Below, piece after piece: positions 25,828 through 34,616 of a DNA stretch of 64,000 bases. The notes beneath the pieces were generated by a model, which was not told where the DNA came from, did no database searches, and worked only from the letters and a program-made list of their open reading frames with translations. The stretch is taken from contig CAYNHF010000047.1 of NCBI GenBank assembly GCA_964397045.1, forward strand, positions 138,911-202,910, written 5' to 3'. The stretch is from CAYNHF01 sp964397045 (GTDB lineage: Bacteria; Actinomycetota; Acidimicrobiia; Spongiisociales; UBA5794). Positions within the stretch are counted from its first letter, which is position 1; each line of letters opens with the position of its first letter. The position numbers and the translations under genes were made by a program.

Positions 25828-26346
25828 GTGCTCTGGCTGCACCGTCCCCCGTACCTGCGCTGGATTGCTGCTGCGCTGCTGGTGCTCGGTGCGGTTGCAC
25901 TCGACCTCACGCAACGTGCAACAGAGCCGTACCCGTTCGTAGCGGCACCCATCGAGCGTGGTCAACCCATCGACGGTGAAACCATCACCTGGCGCGACAT
26001 CCCGGTGGGGCTCCTGACCGCTCCACCACTCGAGGGAGCCGTCGCGTCGCATCGGCTCGAGGCGGGCGAACCAGTGCTCGCGTCTTCGGTTGGATCCGTC
26101 ACCGATGTACCGGCAGATTGGTGGTCGGTACCCATGGTGCTCCCCGATGGCGTCGCGGCCGGAGCGTTGATCCGAGTGGTGACGGTCGATCCGCCCCTGA
26201 CAGTCGACGGCATCGTCGTCAGCGTGTCCTCAGGAGACGCTTTCACCCCCGGGAACTCGGGTCTCGTGGCGGTACCCGAAGCGGCCAGCAGCCGGGTCGC
26301 GGCTGCGGCGATTGCGGGAACCGCCACCGTCCTGTTCTCTCCGTAG
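25828..26346 (+). CDS. SAF domain-containing membrane protein (CpaB/RcpC-like)
   Basis: About 172 aa: a basic N-terminus and one membrane segment (RWIAAALLVLGAVALDL), then a SAF domain (YPFVAAPIERGQPIDGETITWRDIPVGL). The rest is a beta-rich region with GAVASHRLEAGEPVLASSV. SAF domains of this type occur in CpaB/RcpC proteins of Flp pili and in flagellar FlgA; no pilus genes are near. The start is uncertain: longer readings cross the palindromic repeat, so a GTG at 25828 is chosen, with only a weak ribosome binding site. Confidence 0.7.
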   Translation: MLWLHRPPYLRWIAAALLVLGAVALDLTQRATEPYPFVAAPIERGQPIDGETITWRDIPVGLLTAPPLEGAVASHRLEAGEPVLASSVGSVTDVPADWWSVPMVLPDGVAAGALIRVVTVDPPLTVDGIVVSVSSGDAFTPGNSGLVAVPEAASSRVAAAAIAGTATVLFSP

Positions 26347-26470
26347 CAGTCGGCTGCCGCCGATTGCAGGACTCCGCCATGGCTTCCCGCCGGAACGAGT
26401 CGAGCTGCACGTCTGTCCGCTGCCTGTCGGCGTCCACAGCACACGAAGGTGTCGCCAGTAACCTCCGCGC

Positions 26471-27229
26471 ATGTTCGAAGCCGCTCTCTGGGGCACCGTC
26501 CAGGGCCTCACCGAATTCCTCCCCATCTCGTCGAGTGGTCACCTCGTCCTGGTGCCCGCCCTGCTCGATGTCGACGGCCCCGACCTGGCGACCTCAGCCG
26601 TGCTCCACCTCGGCACGCTGGCCGCGGTGCTCGTGTACTTCCGAAGCGACGTGTGGGAGGTGTTGCGGCTCACGCCTGCCGGAAAGCGGCTGCTGCTCCT
26701 GCTCCTGATCGGATCGGTGCCCGCAGTCGCAGCGGCGCTGATCTTTCGCGACCAGGTCGATGCCATCAACGAGAACCCCGGAGCGGTTTCGGTCGCGATG
26801 ATCATCACCGGCGTCGTCATGATCGGTACCCGGTGGCTCCCCGCTGGAAAACGCGGCATTACAGACGTTGCCAAGGCCGATGCTGCCTTGATCGGGATCG
26901 CGCAGGCCTTCGCCTTGATCCCCGGGGTGTCCCGCTCGGGCTCCACCATCACCGGAGCACTCACGAGAGGTCTCGGCCGCGACGCCGCCGCACGATTCTC
27001 CTTCCTGCTCGGCATCCCTGTGATCGCAGGCGGCGGACTGCTGTCACTCCTCGACCTCGCCGAATCTGGAGATGACGTCGGGGCGGAACTCCTGGTCGGT
27101 GTGATCGTCGCAGCGCTGGTCGGCTACCTCGCGATCGCTGTGTTGCTCAAGATCCTGCGAGCAGCCGGGCTCGTGCCGTTTGGAATCTACTGTGTGGCAG
27201 TTGGCGCCTTTGCGCTGGTCGTCATCTAG
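26471..27229 (+). CDS. uppP: Undecaprenyl-diphosphatase UppP
   Basis: A 252-aa polytopic membrane phosphatase recycling the undecaprenyl carrier for peptidoglycan and polysaccharide synthesis; also linked to bacitracin tolerance. Family motifs: GTVQGLTEFLPISSSGHLVLVP (residues about 8-29) and FALIPGVSRSGSTITGALTRGLGRDAAARFSFLL (about 150-183). Length is normal. It stands alone between the SAF protein and a PNPOx-like gene. Confidence 0.95.
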   Translation: MFEAALWGTVQGLTEFLPISSSGHLVLVPALLDVDGPDLATSAVLHLGTLAAVLVYFRSDVWEVLRLTPAGKRLLLLLLIGSVPAVAAALIFRDQVDAINENPGAVSVAMIITGVVMIGTRWLPAGKRGITDVAKADAALIGIAQAFALIPGVSRSGSTITGALTRGLGRDAAARFSFLLGIPVIAGGGLLSLLDLAESGDDVGAELLVGVIVAALVGYLAIAVLLKILRAAGLVPFGIYCVAVGAFALVVI

Positions 27230-27284
27230 GCGAGGGCCGCGGAAGATTCGCAAATCAGATCCAATCGGACCCGGCGGCCTCGCC
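27229..27284 (+). terminator. Hairpin after uppP
   Basis: GGCGAGG-g-CCGC (27229-27240) can pair with GCGGCCTCGCC (27274-27284): 11 pairs with a single bulged G and a 33-nt loop. It begins at the uppP stop codon. No T tract, so its strength is uncertain. Confidence 0.4.
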
Positions 27285-27408
27285 CTGAAGTGCATGTGCG
27301 CTCCCCATCGCGATAGCGAGCGGCCCGCCGCTCAAACGCCGCTCAATCTGGACGCGCCGACTTCCTGCGATGGCCTGGATCCCGCCCGGCTCCTGTAGGG
27401 TCCCGAAC

Positions 27409-27828
27409 GTGACAGAAAGCAGCCGACCAGCCAGCCTCATCGCTCGAGCCGGGTCTCGGCTCGTGGATTCGCCGGTCATCTGGATGACCACCGTGAACCC
27501 ACACGGGCAGCCGCAGACCTCCCCCGTCTGGTACATCCTCGAGGAAGACGAACTCCTCATGTACTCCCTGGACTCGGCACGCGTCCGCAACCTCGCCGCC
27601 AACCCGCACGTGGCGCTCAACCTCGATGGGAACGGCCAGGGCGGCGACATCGTCACCCTGGAGGGCACCGCGCGTATCGTCACCGATCATGCCCCGTGTT
27701 GGGAGGTCGACGACTACATCGTGAAGTACGGAGCCCGGATCGCTCGCATGAACCACACGCCGGAGAGCTTCGGCAGGAAGTACCACAAGGTAGTCCTGAT
27801 CCGTCTCACGGGTGGCCGGATCTGGTGA
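27409..27828 (+). CDS. Pyridoxamine 5'-phosphate oxidase-like flavin/F420-binding protein
   Basis: A 139-aa split-barrel protein. It reads VIWMTTVNPHGQPQTSPVWYILEEDELLMYSLDSARVRNLAANPHVALNL, the usual core of PNPOx-like proteins, many of which in actinobacteria use F420. It probably reduces a small molecule; the substrate is unknown. GTG 27409 is chosen because AGGG lies 8 nt upstream and the domain begins soon after; an upstream ATG would add 13 unlikely residues. Confidence 0.8.
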   Translation: MTESSRPASLIARAGSRLVDSPVIWMTTVNPHGQPQTSPVWYILEEDELLMYSLDSARVRNLAANPHVALNLDGNGQGGDIVTLEGTARIVTDHAPCWEVDDYIVKYGARIARMNHTPESFGRKYHKVVLIRLTGGRIW

Positions 27829-27909
27829 CCCAACCCGTAAGTACGCGGATTCGGGCATACTTGGCCGCCGCGGCGCGTTGACGCCACCGACCCGAACACA
27901 GGACGCGTT

Positions 27910-28344
27910 ATGGCCATGTTCTCGAAACGACACAAAGCCAGGAAGATCCACAACCTCGATGAGCTGAAGCCCATGGTGGCTTCCGGCAAGCCGGTACTGA
28001 TCGATTTCATGCAGGTGAACTGTGGATCGTGTCGCACGATGGACGGCATCGTGAACGAGATCGCCAACGAATACGGAGACACGGCCCATGTGGTGAAGGT
28101 CGATGTCACCAAGGTTCCTGGAGCTGCTCAGGCATTTGCCGTGCGCTCCACTCCAACCTTCGTGCTGTTGGGGAATGCTCCCAAGAAGCGGTCACGGAAG
28201 TCGATGAAGAAGGGGCGCAGCAACCGCCCCAACTCGAGCAAACAGGGTGGCAAGATCACTCCCAGATGGCGCACCCAGGGGCTCGTGAAGAAAGACCAAC
28301 TGGCAAGGGTGCTCGAGAGCAACGGAGCCTCACGCAACAGCTGA
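27910..28344 (+). CDS. Thioredoxin-fold protein with a basic insert
   Basis: A 144-aa thioredoxin-like protein. The active site is CGSC (QVNCGSCRTMDG, near residue 40) and the cis-proline region is RSTPTFVLLG (near 82). Directly after this, where thioredoxins normally have a beta turn, there is a stretch of about 35 residues very rich in Lys, Arg, Ser and Gly (APKKRSRKSMKKGRSNRPNS and following). The chain then ends in a normal-looking helix (KKDQLARVLESN). No signal peptide. The insert could bind nucleic acid or membrane (inference). Confidence 0.8.
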   Translation: MAMFSKRHKARKIHNLDELKPMVASGKPVLIDFMQVNCGSCRTMDGIVNEIANEYGDTAHVVKVDVTKVPGAAQAFAVRSTPTFVLLGNAPKKRSRKSMKKGRSNRPNSSKQGGKITPRWRTQGLVKKDQLARVLESNGASRNS

Positions 28345-28353
28345 GCCTGGAGT

Positions 28354-29301
28354 TCAGTGGCCCGGTGGGTTGGGAATCTCGGCGAACGCCCTTCGCCTGT
28401 TGTCCACGATCTCCTCAGCGATCTGGTCGAGGCTGTCCATCAACCAGAGGTAGGCGGATTTCCCGGGTCGGTAGTCGGCCTCAGCCATTCCCTGGATCCT
28501 GCCCTGCTCCTGAAGCTGCTTCACCCGCTTGTGATTGTTCGTCGGCTCGGTCGTATACACCCCGAGTGTCTTGCCACCGTGCTGGTTGAGAATCGAGAAC
28601 GCGGGCACGTCGCTGGGCCCGTCTGCTACATAGACCATGTGGCGAAGGGGTACACGCCGTTGCGCCTCGTCCACCCGTGCGTTCACGTCGACCCCCGGGT
28701 TCCTGTTCACGCCCTTGTTGATCTCGAACAGGGCTCTGGTCTTCGACGTGTTGCCGATCACCACGCCGAGATGCTTGACGGGGCCGCCGGCATCTTCTAC
28801 TGGGAGCTTGTCCAGGTACCCCGGTTTCGCCTGGTGCTCGGTGAACGTGTTCGCCCATACTCCGTCGATATGGGGGTAAACCGCGCTTCCCTCGATCATC
28901 GGGAGGATGCCGGTCGACACGACGTAATGCTCGACGGTGATGCCCTCTTTGGCGAACAAGGGGATCTGGTTCATCCGTTCCCTCGAGTCCTTGAAGAAGT
29001 CTGGAATCCCCGGACACAGTTCCAGGTGCGCACCCAATTCGCGCAGCTTGTCGTTCGTCAGGCCCGGCATGCGGCCGGTCTCCACATAGGTGAGCAGGTG
29101 GAGAAGGTAGGCAGTGTCGCGAGCGACGTGTTCGCCGTATCTGGCGTGGTACTCGGGCAGAGCCTCGACCTCGGCCCAGAAAGCGGCCGGATCGATGTCG
29201 TACTCGGTGAACAGCGGCTCCTGCATGTTGCCCGGGCTCAGGGTGCGATCAAAGTCCCAGACCACCGCGATGACCGTCTGTGTATAGAGAGGCGCTGGCA
29301 T
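28354..29301 (-). CDS. HAD-family phosphatase-like hydrolase
   Basis: A 315-aa haloacid-dehalogenase-superfamily protein. Motif I, VVWDFDRTLSPGN, lies near residue 15, with the first Asp as expected nucleophile. Motif II-like VVSTGILPMIEGS follows, and motif IV reads VYVADGPSDVPAFSIL near residue 225. A large cap region lies between. It likely removes phosphate from a small molecule. It converges on the thioredoxin gene with 9 bp between stops. Confidence 0.85.
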   Translation of the reverse strand: MPAPLYTQTVIAVVWDFDRTLSPGNMQEPLFTEYDIDPAAFWAEVEALPEYHARYGEHVARDTAYLLHLLTYVETGRMPGLTNDKLRELGAHLELCPGIPDFFKDSRERMNQIPLFAKEGITVEHYVVSTGILPMIEGSAVYPHIDGVWANTFTEHQAKPGYLDKLPVEDAGGPVKHLGVVIGNTSKTRALFEINKGVNRNPGVDVNARVDEAQRRVPLRHMVYVADGPSDVPAFSILNQHGGKTLGVYTTEPTNNHKRVKQLQEQGRIQGMAEADYRPGKSAYLWLMDSLDQIAEEIVDNRRRAFAEIPNPPGH

Positions 29302-29350
29302 GCGTCCAGGTTAGGACCAACCGCGCCTGCCGCCCAGGAGTGACCTGCCG

Positions 29351-29731
29351 CTAGAGCAGCTCTTCGGCCCCGAACCGCACCGCGTCGTCTTCGAACCACC
29401 ACTGCTGGAGAGTGGCAGGGGTCCCTCGCAGCTCCCGATGGGCATCTCCCATAGCTGCACTCGGTGCCAGCACCACAACACGGCTGAAGTCAACGGCGAG
29501 CTGCCGAATTGCCTTTTCGAGCGAAGCCCAGTCGGGCATCTCGTCGACCACGATCTCAACGACGTCGAGTTCGACGACCACGACTACCGCGACCGGGTCA
29601 AGCGATGCGACGTCAACGAGAGCACCGAGGCTGGTCTCGATAACCAGGTGGGCCCTCCGCTGGTGTGACCACGCGGTAACCAATGCCACCCGACTGGTGG
29701 CCGACTCTGTCTTCTCGACGACAACCGCCAT
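29351..29731 (-). CDS. Hypothetical protein
   Basis: A 126-aa acidic protein with no family I recognise. It has alternating valine-rich strands (VALVTAWSHQRRAHLVIET; AVVVVVELDVVEIVVDE) and a C-terminal WWFEDDAVRFGAEELL. No signal peptide or clear membrane segment. It lies 50 bp upstream of the HAD gene on the same strand and diverges from the P-type ATPase. Confidence 0.6.
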   Translation of the reverse strand: MAVVVEKTESATSRVALVTAWSHQRRAHLVIETSLGALVDVASLDPVAVVVVVELDVVEIVVDEMPDWASLEKAIRQLAVDFSRVVVLAPSAAMGDAHRELRGTPATLQQWWFEDDAVRFGAEELL

Positions 29732-29840
29732 GAAACCAACCGGTTCTGGCCAACGTTACTTACAGCAGTGTAGTTCGCCCCTTCGCGACCGCGGAACTTC
29801 GTCGTGCGGCCCTCCTTCGGTAGCCCGGTAACCTGTCCAC

Positions 29841-32444
29841 ATGGCGGTTGAAGCGCCGAGAACCGGCCATGCCAGCGGAGGTCTCACATCTGCCGAGGTT
29901 CGTTCGCGGGTCGCGGCCGGATACGTCAACGTCGTTGATCGCACCACGAGTCGGTCGACGGCAGACATTATCCGGTCGAATGTCGTCACGCGATTCAACA
30001 TCCTGCTGGGTGTACTGCTCTTCATCGTCCTCGTCGTCATTCGTGAACCTGCAGACGCCCTGTTTGGGATCGTGCTCGTCGCGAACGCCACGATCGGCAT
30101 CGTCCAGGAGTTACAGGCCAAGCGAACCCTCGATCGGCTGGCGCTGTTGACGACACCCACGATCCACGTCGTCCGAGACGGCGTGACCGTAGAGATCCCG
30201 ATCGAGGGGATCGTGATCGACGATCTGATCGAGGTGAGGAGCGGCGACCAGATTCCGGTGGACGGGAGGGTCGCGGAGACACACGGTCTCGAAGCAGACG
30301 AATCGTTGCTGACGGGAGAATCGGATCCGGTGCTCAAGTTGGCGAACGACATGGTGCTCTCTGGAAGTTTCGTGGCTGCCGGTTCGGGCTCTTTCGTCGC
30401 CACTCGCATCGGCGAGGCGTCCTACGCGGCAGGCCTCGCCAAAGCGGCCAAGCAGTTCCGCCAGGTCAAGTCGGAGCTTCGCGACGGGGTCAACTGGATC
30501 ATCGGAGCCGTCAGCTGGGTGGTAGGGCCGGTCATGGTCCTCCTCGTCTGGAGCGCCTACGAAGCAGGTGCCACGCTGCAGGAGGCCCTGAGTTCGGCGG
30601 TCGCAGGTGCCGTAGCAATGATCCCGCAGGGCCTCGTTCTCCTCACGTCGATCGCCTTCGCGATGGGGGTGATCCGATTGGGCAGACGCAACGTGCTGGT
30701 CCAGGAACCTCCGGCAATCGAAGGTCTCGCTCGTGTCGATGTTGTCTGCTTCGACAAGACGGGGACCCTCACTGAGGGCGGGCTCATGGTTCAGGAGGTG
30801 ATCGAGCTCACTAACGACGACCCCGCCCCCGCACTCGGTGCCCTCGGAGCAGTCGACCCTGCGCCTAACGCCACCAACCAGGCCATCGTGGATCGCTACC
30901 CTGCCCCCGCTCACTGGCAGGCTGACTCAGCAGTGCCGTTCTCCTCTGCGCGCAAGTGGAGCGGTGCCTCCTTCGGGGCCCGCGGAACGTGGGTGATCGG
31001 AGCACCCGACATCCTGGCGCCCGACTCCAGCGAGGTGCAGGACGCAGCAGACAGGCACAGCGCGATGGGCCGCCGGGTGCTGCTCTTGGCCGGCAGTGAT
31101 CTGCGACTGGCCGCCGACCAGCTGCCGCGCCGGCTCCGTCCCGAAGCCCTCGTGATCCTCGGCGACCGGATTCGGCCCGAAGCCTCCGACACCCTGCGCT
31201 ACTTCGCTCAACAGGGAGTCCAGACGAAGGTGATCTCGGGCGACCACCCGGCGACCGTCGCTGCGATCGCCCGCGAGGTCGGAGTTCCCGGTTCACAGTA
31301 TGTGGTGGACGGAGGCGACCTCCCCACCGACTTCGAGGAACTCGCGGGCGTCGTCGACGACAATGCGGTCTTTGGTCGGGTGACCCCGCAGCAGAAGCGA
31401 GCCATGGTTCGGGCACTCCAAAGCCGCGGCCACGTGATTGCCATGACGGGTGATGGCGTGAACGACGTTCTGGCCCTCAAGGACGCAGACATCGGCCTCG
31501 CGATGGGCGGCGGTTCCGCGGCGGCTCGGGCGGTAGCCGAGATGGTGCTCATCGATGGCTCCTTCGCGACCGTTCCGGACATCGTCGGCGAGGGCAGGCG
31601 GGTCATCGCCAACATCGAACGAGTCGCCAATCTTTTCGTCACGAAGACCGTTTACGCAATCCTGCTCACCATCGCGGTGGGGCTTGCAGCTCGCCAGTTC
31701 CCGTTCCTGCCACGTCACCTCACGTTGGTCGGATCACTCACGATCGGGATCCCCGCCTTCTTCCTGGCACTGGCTCCGAACGCCGCCAGGGCTCGGCCGG
31801 GATTCCTGAAGCGGGTGCTGCGATTCTCGATACCCGTTGGGTTGGCTGCCGGGGCAGCCACGTTCGCGGCATATGAGATCGCCAACGCCGAAGGCGAAAC
31901 CCTGGAACAAGCGAGGACCGAGGCGACGCTGGTACTTGCTGCGATCGGGCTGTTCGCGGTGGCCATGGTGGCACTGCCGCTGAACACGTGGAAGAAGTGG
32001 TTGATTGCGTCCATGGCTGCATTGCTCTTCGCGATCGTGCTGTTTCCACCGACGCGTGATTTTTTCGAGCTGAGTCTCCCCCGTCCCGCCGTCCTCCTCG
32101 CGGGGGCAGGTGTGGTAGCGCTGACCGGTGTGTTGATGTTTGGCACCCTGCGGGCGGTGGGATGGATCCGGCACGTACCTGAGCTGTTCCGCGCCGGACC
32201 GCCTCCTGAAGCGAGCCGATTCTGGGGGCAGGTCAAGGAACAGAGCCGGGAGTTCTTCATTCGCGGACCGCGAGCAGTCGATGATGATGCCTTCACAGGT
32301 ACGCAGCAGCACCCGGATCCGCCCCCGGAGAATGCTCCTGCGCCGTACCGAGAGATCGAGTGGTTCGACCCTGACGTTGACCCTGTGGACTACATCAACG
32401 AGTCGCCAGACAAGCCCACCGGCGGCCAACACCCAGAACAGTGA
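29841..32444 (+). CDS. Cation-transporting P-type ATPase, CtpE-like
   Basis: An 867-aa P-type ATPase. The actuator loop has LLTGESDPV; the phosphorylation site DKTGTLT starts at Asp305; the hinge reads AMTGDGVNDVLALKDADIGLAMGGG. There are about four membrane segments before and six after the catalytic part. The N-terminus (GLTSAEVRSRVAAGYVN, then SRSTADIIRSNVVTRFNILLGVLL) resembles mycobacterial CtpE, reported as a calcium transporter. An acidic, proline-rich cytoplasmic tail closes the protein. Ion specificity is inferred from family only. Confidence 0.88.
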   Translation: MAVEAPRTGHASGGLTSAEVRSRVAAGYVNVVDRTTSRSTADIIRSNVVTRFNILLGVLLFIVLVVIREPADALFGIVLVANATIGIVQELQAKRTLDRLALLTTPTIHVVRDGVTVEIPIEGIVIDDLIEVRSGDQIPVDGRVAETHGLEADESLLTGESDPVLKLANDMVLSGSFVAAGSGSFVATRIGEASYAAGLAKAAKQFRQVKSELRDGVNWIIGAVSWVVGPVMVLLVWSAYEAGATLQEALSSAVAGAVAMIPQGLVLLTSIAFAMGVIRLGRRNVLVQEPPAIEGLARVDVVCFDKTGTLTEGGLMVQEVIELTNDDPAPALGALGAVDPAPNATNQAIVDRYPAPAHWQADSAVPFSSARKWSGASFGARGTWVIGAPDILAPDSSEVQDAADRHSAMGRRVLLLAGSDLRLAADQLPRRLRPEALVILGDRIRPEASDTLRYFAQQGVQTKVISGDHPATVAAIAREVGVPGSQYVVDGGDLPTDFEELAGVVDDNAVFGRVTPQQKRAMVRALQSRGHVIAMTGDGVNDVLALKDADIGLAMGGGSAAARAVAEMVLIDGSFATVPDIVGEGRRVIANIERVANLFVTKTVYAILLTIAVGLAARQFPFLPRHLTLVGSLTIGIPAFFLALAPNAARARPGFLKRVLRFSIPVGLAAGAATFAAYEIANAEGETLEQARTEATLVLAAIGLFAVAMVALPLNTWKKWLIASMAALLFAIVLFPPTRDFFELSLPRPAVLLAGAGVVALTGVLMFGTLRAVGWIRHVPELFRAGPPPEASRFWGQVKEQSREFFIRGPRAVDDDAFTGTQQHPDPPPENAPAPYREIEWFDPDVDPVDYINESPDKPTGGQHPEQ

Positions 32445-32480
32445 TCCAGTGGACTCAGTGAATGAGCGGGAGTTCGCAGC

Positions 32481-33536
32481 TCAGTTTGAGGCCAGCGAAA
32501 GCTGATAGTCGGCCGCTTCCGGGTTCCAGTCCAGTTCGACCACACCTCGAGCTGCCGCTGCCCGCACGAACTGGAGAAATCCCGAGTAGCCGAATCGCTT
32601 TTCGCTGAAGCTGTCATCGCGCTTGCGCAGCTGGGTCTTGAGGCCGGAGAGGGCAGGTGGACCCGACTCCTGCTCCAGATCGGCAACCACGTCGCGCAAC
32701 AGCGAGAAGGCCGCAACCTCGTCCGGCCGAGCCGAGGCGAACTCGACAACGGGATCGCCGCGCGACCCTGCATCGCGCAATTCGATGACGTTCCGCTCTT
32801 CGAGATGGCGCAGCAACTCGCCAAACGCCCGAAACCCGTAGTCGGCTTCGGAAAAGGTGGGGTCCTTGCGCAACACCGCTCGCTTCAGCGACGAGGACCG
32901 CACCTCACCGCCGGATGAGCGTTGCAGCCCCGACAGTGTCTGGGTCAGCAAGGTGCCGACCTCGTCGAGATTGCCTGCCGGCGCCGGCCGATCGTCTGCA
33001 ACGGGTTCGCTCGGCTTGCCACTCGACTTCGTGCTCGATTTCTTGGTCCGCCTCTTCTGCGGCAACTCGACGCCGTCGAGGCGCTCGTAGAAGAGGAACT
33101 CGTCGCAGGCCGGCGGCAGCAGTGCTGAAGTCGAAGCCTTCATCCCCACCCCGACCACGCGCTTGTTGAGTTCGCGCAGCTTGTGTACCAGCGGCGTGAA
33201 GTCGCTGTCCCCGGTACAGATGACGAAAGTGGTCACGTAACCCCGCTCGAAAGCAAGCTCGATGGCATCAACTGCCATCTTGATGTCGGCTGCGTTCTTG
33301 CGAGAGGCCCCCATCCGCTGCGGGATCTCGATCAGCTCGACGTGATTGCGAACGAGCATGCGCCGGTCCTCTTCAAAGAAGTTCCAGTCCGCGTAAGCCC
33401 GGCGAACGACCACCCTGCCGCGTTCGGCGAGCGCATCCGCAATCGGCTTGAAATCGAACGAGATGCCGAGGTCCTCGCGAGCGCCGATGGCGAGGTTCTC
33501 GTAGTCGATGAACAGCCCGATCCGTTCTTCTTCCAT
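32481..33536 (-). CDS. NYN-domain (PIN-like) nuclease with two OST-HTH/LOTUS-like domains
   Basis: 351 aa. Residues 1-150 form a LabA/NYN domain of the PIN-like nuclease fold: IGLFIDYENLAIGAR, then NAADIKMAVDAIELA and FVICTGDSDFTPLVHKLREL supply the usual acidic metal ligands. A Lys/Ser-rich linker (RRTKKSSTKSSGKPSE) follows. Two similar C-terminal repeats (GEVRSSSLKRAVLRKDPTFSEADYGF and LSGLKTQLRKRDDSFSEKRFGY) look like OST-HTH/LOTUS RNA-binding domains. It is likely an RNA-targeting protein. ATG 33536 is chosen over a longer reading that enters the divergent ureohydrolase gene. Confidence 0.85.
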   Translation of the reverse strand: MEEERIGLFIDYENLAIGAREDLGISFDFKPIADALAERGRVVVRRAYADWNFFEEDRRMLVRNHVELIEIPQRMGASRKNAADIKMAVDAIELAFERGYVTTFVICTGDSDFTPLVHKLRELNKRVVGVGMKASTSALLPPACDEFLFYERLDGVELPQKRRTKKSSTKSSGKPSEPVADDRPAPAGNLDEVGTLLTQTLSGLQRSSGGEVRSSSLKRAVLRKDPTFSEADYGFRAFGELLRHLEERNVIELRDAGSRGDPVVEFASARPDEVAAFSLLRDVVADLEQESGPPALSGLKTQLRKRDDSFSEKRFGYSGFLQFVRAAAARGVVELDWNPEAADYQLSLASN

Positions 33537-33598
33537 CACCGCAGCGTAGCCGCTCCCCGCCCTGGGGCAGACTGCAGCGGAGGAGTAGCCTGGCGCGA

Positions 33599-34564
33599 GT
33601 GAGCAGCTTCGACGACCACGGCTGGGCCCACCTCTCCAGGGGATCGTTCGCCGGGATCCCGGTACGGCCCGTGGCCGCCATCGGGGATGCGAGGGTGGCG
33701 ATCCTCGGTGCCCCAATCGACTACGGCACCACCTACCGCCCCGGTACCCGCTTCGGTCCGCGGGCCATCCGACACACCGACTACCTGCCTTTTGATGGCC
33801 GCAGACCTCATATCTCAACCGGGATCGATGCGCTGCAGGTGCTCGGTGCCGTCGATGTCGGGGACGTCGATCTTCTCGGAAGCCCCGATGAACAGATCGC
33901 CCGGCTGGCGGACACCGTCGAGACCCTGGCCCGGGCCGGTGCGATTCCAGTGATCCTGGGAGGCGATCACAGCATCACGTTTCCCAATGCGACGGGTGTT
34001 GCCAGGGTCTACGGAGCAGGCGACGTGGCGCTGGTCCACTTCGATGCGCACGCCGACACCGGTGAAGCTCCGGGCCCGCTCTATTCGCATGGGGCGCCCA
34101 TGCGAAGTCTCATCGAATCTGGAGCTGTGCCGGGCCACCGCTTCGCGCAGATCGGGCTGCGGGGGTACTGGCCCGGCCCCGAGACCCTCGCATGGATGCG
34201 CGATCAGGAGATCCATTCCTACTTCATGACCGAGATTGCGGAGCAGGGCCTCGATCCGGTGATCGACCACGCCCTCGCCGACGTCGCAGACGCCGCAGCA
34301 GGCATCTTCTTGAGTATCGACATTGATGTCGTCGACCCAGGGATGGCCCCCGGAACGGGAACTCCCGAGCCCGGTGGGCTCACCTCTCGTCAGCTGCTCG
34401 ATGCGGTGCGACGGATCGCCCGTGAGACCAATATCGTCGGAGCCGACGTGGTCGAGGTGTCCCCACCGTATGACGGCCCGGGTGAGATCACCGCGTTTCT
34501 GGCCAGCAGGGTCGTCCTCGAAATCCTCAACGGAATCGCAGAGCGGGTGACGGACACTTCGTGA
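33599..34564 (+). CDS. Agmatinase/ureohydrolase-family protein
   Basis: A 321-aa manganese ureohydrolase. Metal ligands appear as GGDHSITFP, HFDAHADTGE and SIDIDVVDPGMAPGTGTPEPGG, the arginase/agmatinase/guanidinobutyrase set. It hydrolyses a guanidino compound to urea plus an amine; agmatine is the common guess, but guanidinobutyrate and similar substrates cannot be excluded. Start GTG 33599, with GGAGGAG about 14 nt upstream, which is longer spacing than usual. Confidence 0.87.
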   Translation: MSSFDDHGWAHLSRGSFAGIPVRPVAAIGDARVAILGAPIDYGTTYRPGTRFGPRAIRHTDYLPFDGRRPHISTGIDALQVLGAVDVGDVDLLGSPDEQIARLADTVETLARAGAIPVILGGDHSITFPNATGVARVYGAGDVALVHFDAHADTGEAPGPLYSHGAPMRSLIESGAVPGHRFAQIGLRGYWPGPETLAWMRDQEIHSYFMTEIAEQGLDPVIDHALADVADAAAGIFLSIDIDVVDPGMAPGTGTPEPGGLTSRQLLDAVRRIARETNIVGADVVEVSPPYDGPGEITAFLASRVVLEILNGIAERVTDTS

Positions 34565-34616
34565 GACGGCGAAGCAGCCCGGTGTTGTCGGACTGCTTCG
34601 CCGCGATCGGGTTCGA

